From positions 14,880,001 through 14,944,000 of the forward strand of contig JACDQD010000004.1 of the NCBI GenBank assembly GCA_019843655.1: DNA of 64,000 nt, written 5' to 3'. The position numbers and the translations under genes are program-made. The notes under the pieces are model-generated. The model saw only the letters and a program-made list of their open reading frames with translations. It searched no databases and was not told where the DNA came from. This document shows positions 57,559-64,000 of this stretch, piece by piece; position 1 is the first letter of the stretch; the number at the start of each line of letters is the position of its first letter. This stretch comes from Lethocerus indicus. Taxonomy: Eukaryota > Arthropoda > Insecta > Hemiptera > Belostomatidae.

Positions 57559-60500
57559 CATATTTTGTCACAGGGGACATATTTTCACAAAAACTGTCCA
57601 AATAATTTCCAAGAATAACTGATGTTTTATTTTATTAAGACAACCGTAGGGTTAAATTCCTGTTTCAATTCTTATTCTGCGCTAACTGTTCCTTATACTA
57701 TTCTTAAACATAGTTTTACTTCAGACAAGGAATATGTGCAATTGTCTTTACATTAATGTAATTGCAGGCTGGTTACGAACCATTAAGGGGTTCCGGTTGT
57801 CAACTTCAAATCACTGTTTACAAGTTCCCTTCTATTTTTTCTTTTTAACGTTTTTCTTATGAAAGTGAATGCCATTGTTTGAAGGCGTCGAGCGCGATAA
57901 AATAGCGATGTCCCCCTGTCTAATATTGGTCTTTACTGCCGGCAGTAAGATAGGATCGAGGCGGCCAACTCTGCAATTTCACGCTAATTGAATAGAATTG
58001 ATTGCGTCGAGAAACCGAGAGCTTTATCGTGTTTCCCTCGAGGAAAAATAAATATTTATCAGTTCTTATAAGTGGAACAAAAGGCCAACTGAGGTGTTTC
58101 AGTATGATTGGGAATTAAAACAAACAGGGTATTCGCCGGAAAAGCACCTCCGACTTGATTGCTATCTGAAAATATCGAGACGCTGGCGGCAACATTTTTT
58201 ACATTGATATTGATAGAAGATTGGGCGTGTTTTTTGTCCACGCTCAAAAGGTTGGATTAGAATATTATTTGTTTTTCTCATACACGTTACGGAGTTTTAT
58301 TTCCCAAGAATGGTAAGGTATCTTAATAAATCCCGACTCAAAGTCCTCCCTTTCCCTAAATTTCTTTGTGTTAAAGGCAATTTATCAAAATCATTTCGCA
58401 AATCTCTAAAGATAAATATTAGCACGAAAGGAATATTTCCGCAAACCCAAAAAAAGAAATTAATTTTTTCCTTACTATAATATCTCTTATTCTGTGTAAT
58501 ATTCTTATTCTGTTACACCACAAAGAACGAGATATTCCTTGAGAAATTAATTGAACAATTAACTCCTCCTAATGAATATTCATTGGTGGTTCAAATGGAA
58601 TATTCAACTCGTTTTAATTTCCACCTAGTCTACTGGACACGTCTAATTAAAGAATCGATTGCAGTTATAACTACGGCGATAACTGAGTGTATAAATGAAA
58701 ATAAACCAAAATTAATAATTTAAGTTTATTCGATTAGCGATCGTTAAGTGAGTGGGTCGTTATTTTAAGGTATATTATACTTGAGGATGATTTCTGACTG
58801 ATAAATATGAGAAAGCAAAAATTGAAGGTCCTTGAACGGTTTAGACGGAGAAACAAAGAAACGTAATTATAAAGAGTAATAATTTTAGAAAACATTGAAA
58901 ATGATGTGTAAGTGGTAATTCAAATAAGTGTTAAGTGAACTTCGATTAAACACCAATAGTGTAGCGCGAACCGAAGAAATGAGTTTACTATTGAATTTCC
59001 GCCCAAATTAGTAGGATCCTGTAGTTATTCTAGTCGTTAATAAGGTCGAGAAATAGGGAGAAATTAGGGCATTGGGCTGAAGTGAAAGTGAAGTGCTTAA
59101 TTTGACTGCATCTAAAATCTCAGATACTGTGGCTCTGCAGTTTTCATTACCCTCCTTCCTGCAACATAAGTGAGGTTACTATGCTTACCGAATAGTTGTG
59201 TATTTCCAAAATGATATGGATATGTTGGCCGACCATCTAAACCATCGGCGGTCAATCAGGTTTTTAAAAACTGACTTAATACCACAAAGGCAACTTCATT
59301 TTCAGAGGAACTGAATTATAAATCGAAACGACCGCTGATATGTTCTCGAAATCGGTGTCGGCAATTATTAAATTGCCAAAAAGTACACTGAATTAGCAAA
59401 TCGTTTAGCTTACTATTGTTATAAAAAAAGATGTGTATAATTCTCGTTCATAATACTATATTTCAGTAACTTCTATGTCAGTTTAAAATGTTCGTACCTG
59501 TGATTTTCTTACCTGTAACACTATACTATTTTAACTTCAGGGAAATGAGAAATTATTATTCACAAAGGAAGGCAACTAATACAAATAATAGCGCTAGAGG
59601 AAAACGTACTATAGCAGTTATGCGATGGTGAGCCTAATTTTAGGCAAAATGCGGGGGAAATTGAAATCCTGAGTTTACACGTTTCGAAGGTATTGAGTTG
59701 ATTTTTATTAGTACACCCTCGCTTCTGAAACTTTCGCGCTCAATATTGTGTATTGACTTGTTAGCTTCTGAAGCTAAGATAATTTAAAGCTTCCAAATGT
59801 AAATTATGGTTCTGTTCCACTACGCCAAAATAACAACGCTGTTGTTAAACAAGGACGGGGGATGATAAACATGCCATAGGTGGACCAAAGCTTTGCAACA
59901 AGGTTTTGATTTTTTCTTCCAACATCTGCTTCCCGCCGTAACTTTCACTGTAACGTGTCAGACGGGCCCGTTCGTAACAACGGGGCCAAATTGGGACGAT
60001 CAACGTCGGCAATGAGTAGGGGAAAAAGAGGACCAATCGTCCAATTCGATAAAGGCCATTCTACTTGTCTATTAATTTCTCTTTCTCCTAAAATGATTAG
60101 AAACCTTTCCGTCGGGAGGATTACGTGTAGGAGTTATGCAACGATGTCCGGGTGTCAGGTGGTTGCGGTCTCGTTCAGATAACGTTACAATCGCCGTCGA
60201 AAGGAATGAAAAAAAAACAGGTACGGGCTGCCTCGCGCCCGGACACTACAAATGAACTAATAATTAATTATGCATAATAATAATTATTGAACGTTTATGC
60301 GCAATAACCGTTGGTGCTTCACATAATTTGAGACATGCGGGAAATCAAGGAGCTTGCTCTTCTCGGTCGTCCTAGAAGCGCGATTATTCAAGAAGGTCTC
60401 GGTGCGAACCTTCGGGCGAGCCAAGTGACCAGAACCGGTATTACTCCCTGACAAGGGTAACCGGATATTATCGTAGTATAACATTATAGCACATGCATGT

Positions 60501-62973
60501 AAATAAACATGTCCTCCACCGCAATGGAATCCCCCGTTTTTTCAATAGCGCTCAGCTTCTACAAATATAAAGTCTCAGAATGGAATAAACAGAATAAATA
60601 TTATGGAGCAACTTCCGTCCCAACAGTTGTGACAGTGGAAATTATTGTATTTGTATTGTATTGCATTATTATATTTTTAAGGTAAGCAGTAATACCTTAG
60701 AGACACACACACGCGCACGCTTTCTCCCATATACACACACGAAAACAAAATTAAATTCCGATTTAATTTATTCTCTTTACCAATATTTTCTGATACAATA
60801 AGCGAGCTGTTTCTGGGCTAGAGATAAGTAGTTATATCTGCAAAATTACATTATTTCAGGTGCTTCCTCGTTTACCAATTAGTTTATTTTTCATTTTATG
60901 TTTGATAATAAAGAAGTTTCCGCGCTTCGCTTTAATAACTTCTTATGTAAACTTTAATTTCTCATGGCCAGAGATAAGCCTCTAAATTAAGTACTTCACC
61001 ACATACAACGTCTGTAACTTCAATATGAGAAGCAGATAGTGTTCGAGCTTTATGTTTCCCTTTACGCACCGTCAGATATTCAATTTGTAAACGCAAAGAA
61101 AACTCGAGGTTGAACATTTTCAAGAACACATTCCGTCTAACAAGTTCCCGTAAGGGACGCTCACCCGTTACAACCGTTATGCAGTTTGGGTTAACTCAAA
61201 CTCGAATTGGAAAAACGTCGAAAAAGCCATGAGTATTACAATAACATTAATAATTTATAAGATGAGTTATCCTGAGTCAATGATGGTACACATTTACATG
61301 CAATACGATCGAGTAATACACGTATGTAAGAGTACAATTATTGGACGTTATACTTTTTTCACCGAATTAATTATTGTAACAATCAATGTTTCACTAGATA
61401 AAATAAATCATAAAGGAACTTTTCGAAATTAAAATTTCGAAAAAATTATTTTAGTTAAATATTCTATTAGTTCATTGGTTTAAGGTATTAGTGGTCAACG
61501 AGAATTCGTAATACCAAAATCAGTCGATTTTCTACTTCTCACGCCTTTTTGTCGTACGTTGAACTGATTCAAACTGTTGTCAGTACCATTTCCTTAGTGA
61601 TACCGGATATATATGGATCATCTATGAACTGTTACTACACTGTTCTCTCTTTAGTACTGTATTATATTATTGATCGGGATTTAGTGAACTGGGGTATCAC
61701 TATCACTGTTATGTCCCTGAACATTAACAGATGTTATATAGCAACCTTATTTAGGCATGGCTCAAACAAGTCTCATTTCTCCTGCGTCCGGAGATGAGTT
61801 TGATTTCAAAAACATAAAGAGGCCACCGCCTATTGTATGAAATAACATTTTTACTAAAACACCATTACGTAACTCCACCGATTTTCTAGCGGTCAATTCC
61901 GCAATAGTCTTGCCCCACTTTCTTTCGAAATATGAAAACGAAACCGATCTTAAAATGTTCATAAATAGCCATTTTTCAATTGATAAAGGTCATACTGTTC
62001 TGATATTAAATTCTGTCGACTTAAATCGCGTTTTGTATTGCCCGTCGGTGCAATGTAATTTAAAATTCAGTAAACTTGGTCAGTTTAATTGTCCAAGTTT
62101 AGTGTTATATAATGACTATATTTCAGAGGTTTATATAATTACATAAAAAATGGATACTACGCGATACTATAAGTCCATTGGTTGTGTGAAATATTTGAAG
62201 TAGTCAGTCAACACTTTCACTACATGAACTCTCCAATTGAAATCGATAATTGGTAAACCCAGCTTAGTACCGACGAAGACATTGTGTAAAAGAAAAATTC
62301 GTAAACACTTTTTCTACTAGTAATACTTGATTCTTATTTTCCTAATTACATTCATTTCAATTATTGTAGTTATTGTCAGATATTCAATTTGGATTGTTTT
62401 AATCTGTATAACTCTATGAATATATCACGTATTTCCAGTGTATATTCATACTAGCATGCCACCACCAGACACACCGGAAATTGAAATTGACGGAAAATAT
62501 ACTCGTCCTATTACTAATTTTAGCAGGTATTATGACGTGAATAGGACGGCAGTACGAGAACTCGTTGTGTGAAATAAAATCTCCCTAAGATGACTATATC
62601 TGGTCTTGGTAAAACTTGTTTCAAGCCACTAAACGAACTCACCGAAAGTGAGGAGTCAACGCCTAGAACGGTATGCGGGCAATGAAGGCGAACGTGGCTA
62701 AATTGGGCGTGCAGAGGAGACAAGGGAAGCCAAATCAAGTTATCTCGTTTTCTAGAGGCCCGGGCTAACGGGGGTTCATTCATGTCGGCGGAGCGATGAC
62801 AATTACAACGACACTTGGGCCACATCCTCTCCGCCACTCTTCCGGGCGGCGCACAGCTAAGCTGTGCCGGCAATGACAAGTGTTTCAAGGCCCGTCGTTG
62901 AGCATTCACCACCTAGCACCCATTATAGGCGAGAGTGTTCACCTCGTCCTCTCCAACCTGATGATATCACAGC

Positions 62974-62974
62974 A

Positions 62975-63008
<34 letters not shown>

Positions 63009-63016
63009 TGAGAGAG
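62974..63016. repeat. (TG)5 followed by (GA)n microsatellite
   Basis: A short TG run (62974-62983) passes into a GA run with one interruption near 63009. Confidence 0.9.
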
Positions 63017-64000
63017 CAAACTGTTCCTTCAAAGGAACGGACTTTAGGTAAACATAAATTGAATGAAGAACCGGCTAAATAGAATTTGTAGCGGATAAAA
63101 AATTATTTTCTAACAAATATGTATTTACGCATTTTTATAAATCTTCCTTTGTAATATATATAATGCCCTATTATCGCATGGATGATCTTTAAGAAGCGGT
63201 ATTTAATGTATATCTACTCTTGTAGAGATTATCGGGACGCTTATTTTGTTGCCTACTGTGTTTACCTGATAAATATAATTACAGGAAATATTTAATTGTG
63301 TTCGCATTAGACCGCATTCTCTCATTAGGCCCAGATACACTATACATTGTTGTATTATTCGTTTAAATAACAGTTCAGACTCTGTTACGGCCCGCTGAAA
63401 TAATAAAATTACAATTGCTCGCAAATGTATTTTGACCGGGCAGAGCGGTACAATAAAGCACCCCTCGTCGTCGTGATGCAATTTTACATAGTGGAGAGGT
63501 TTCATAACAGGTGTCCAAAGCTATCTCCTTCCAGCCATCGGCCGCTAATGAACAGAATTCGGAGCCCTTAATGGTGTCCTGTCAACGCTGGTTATTTTCG
63601 TCGGCGGTTCGGACGGCCCGGAACCACCCTTAATGAGGTCACAATCAAATTAACATTTTTAAAATTACAATAATTTCTGTTGAAAATAATCCCGTATTGG
63701 CCTGGGTGTATGATAGTTTTCCGATGTACAGCTGGAAACTGTTGATAGATGATATTGCAAAAAAATTGAAATCATAAACCCATTGGTTCTGTTTGAAATT
63801 CGCACATATTACTGATATTTGTATTATTTTAGGCGGGGTCAACGAGGCCTTGGTATAACACCGTGACGAATGCCACAAATAACATTGGATTTACATAATT
63901 AGACAACACAGATCCATAATTGAAGAATAACAATACGGATCAAATTATTCTTGAGATATTCAGGCCGAATTTTACCTAGAGATAATGAAATTTCGCCTTC

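Larger units (their letters stand above)
49283..64000. other. Long non-coding region (phosphatase 5' intron and/or intergenic)
   Basis: About 14.7 kb, visibly richer in G, C and CpG than the first 30 kb. I found no stretch combining a recognisable protein motif with splice signals. The longest open frames (49434-49805 + and 62520-62912 -) have irregular composition and no recognisable domain. Simple repeats occur at 57512-57557 and 62984-63016, and a pyrimidine-rich tract at 52313-52412. The missing phosphatase signal-peptide exon may lie here. Many TAATTA-type sites and GC-rich blocks would fit regulatory DNA of a gene outside the window, but that is inference. Confidence 0.4.

Noticed and set aside
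62520..62912. A 130-codon minus-strand frame
   Set aside because: No motif, and the same stretch is open in other frames too; it looks like GC-driven chance.

Overview
This window is animal nuclear DNA, most likely from an insect or another arthropod. It is AT-rich, its genes are split into short exons with GT/AG introns, ciliary and mitochondrial genes of animal type are present, and there are many (TA)n microsatellites. The species cannot be named from the sequence alone. Nothing prokaryotic (operons, CRISPR, insertion sequences) is visible. Exon boundaries were read by eye from splice signals, reading phase and family motifs.

Layout from left to right: (1) 1687-5548 (+), the last two coding exons of a LYSMD1/2-type LysM-domain protein. 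(2) 8634-16392 (-), a 12-exon IFT54/TRAF3IP1 gene of 614 residues with every exon phase consistent; a perfect RFX X-box lies about 145 bp upstream of its start codon. (3) 17451-17780 (+), a short VTI1B-like SNARE without the usual N-terminal domain. (4) 20198-27756 (-), a 14-exon, 682-residue protein with about 13 C2H2 zinc fingers. (5) 29906-33711 (+), a six-exon aldo-keto reductase with its catalytic tetrad intact. (6) 34301-35473 (-), an unrecognised 390-residue protein in one GC-richer exon. (7) 36352-39018 (-), an unrecognised multi-exon gene with possible damage near its 5' end. (8) 40000-41373 (+), one transcript that appears to encode two proteins: a 68-residue LYR protein resembling the MIEF1 microprotein, then, 10 nt later in the same exon, the mitochondrial GGQ release factor MTRFR. 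(9) 43322-49282 (-), eight exons of a metal-dependent alkaline phosphatase whose first exon is not found. (10) 49283-64000, about 14.7 kb without a convincing exon.

The genes alternate between strands, so most neighbours are head-to-head or tail-to-tail. IFT54/VTI1B, zinc finger/reductase and gene 7/LYR-MTRFR are divergent pairs; LYSMD/IFT54, VTI1B/zinc finger, reductase/gene 6 and MTRFR/phosphatase are convergent pairs. The strongest leads are the bicistronic LYR-MTRFR unit, whose two products both belong to mitoribosome biology in mammals; a hammerhead-ribozyme-like motif in an IFT54 intron with a decayed relative at 49 kb; the X-box of IFT54; and the two unrecognised neighbouring genes at 34-39 kb.
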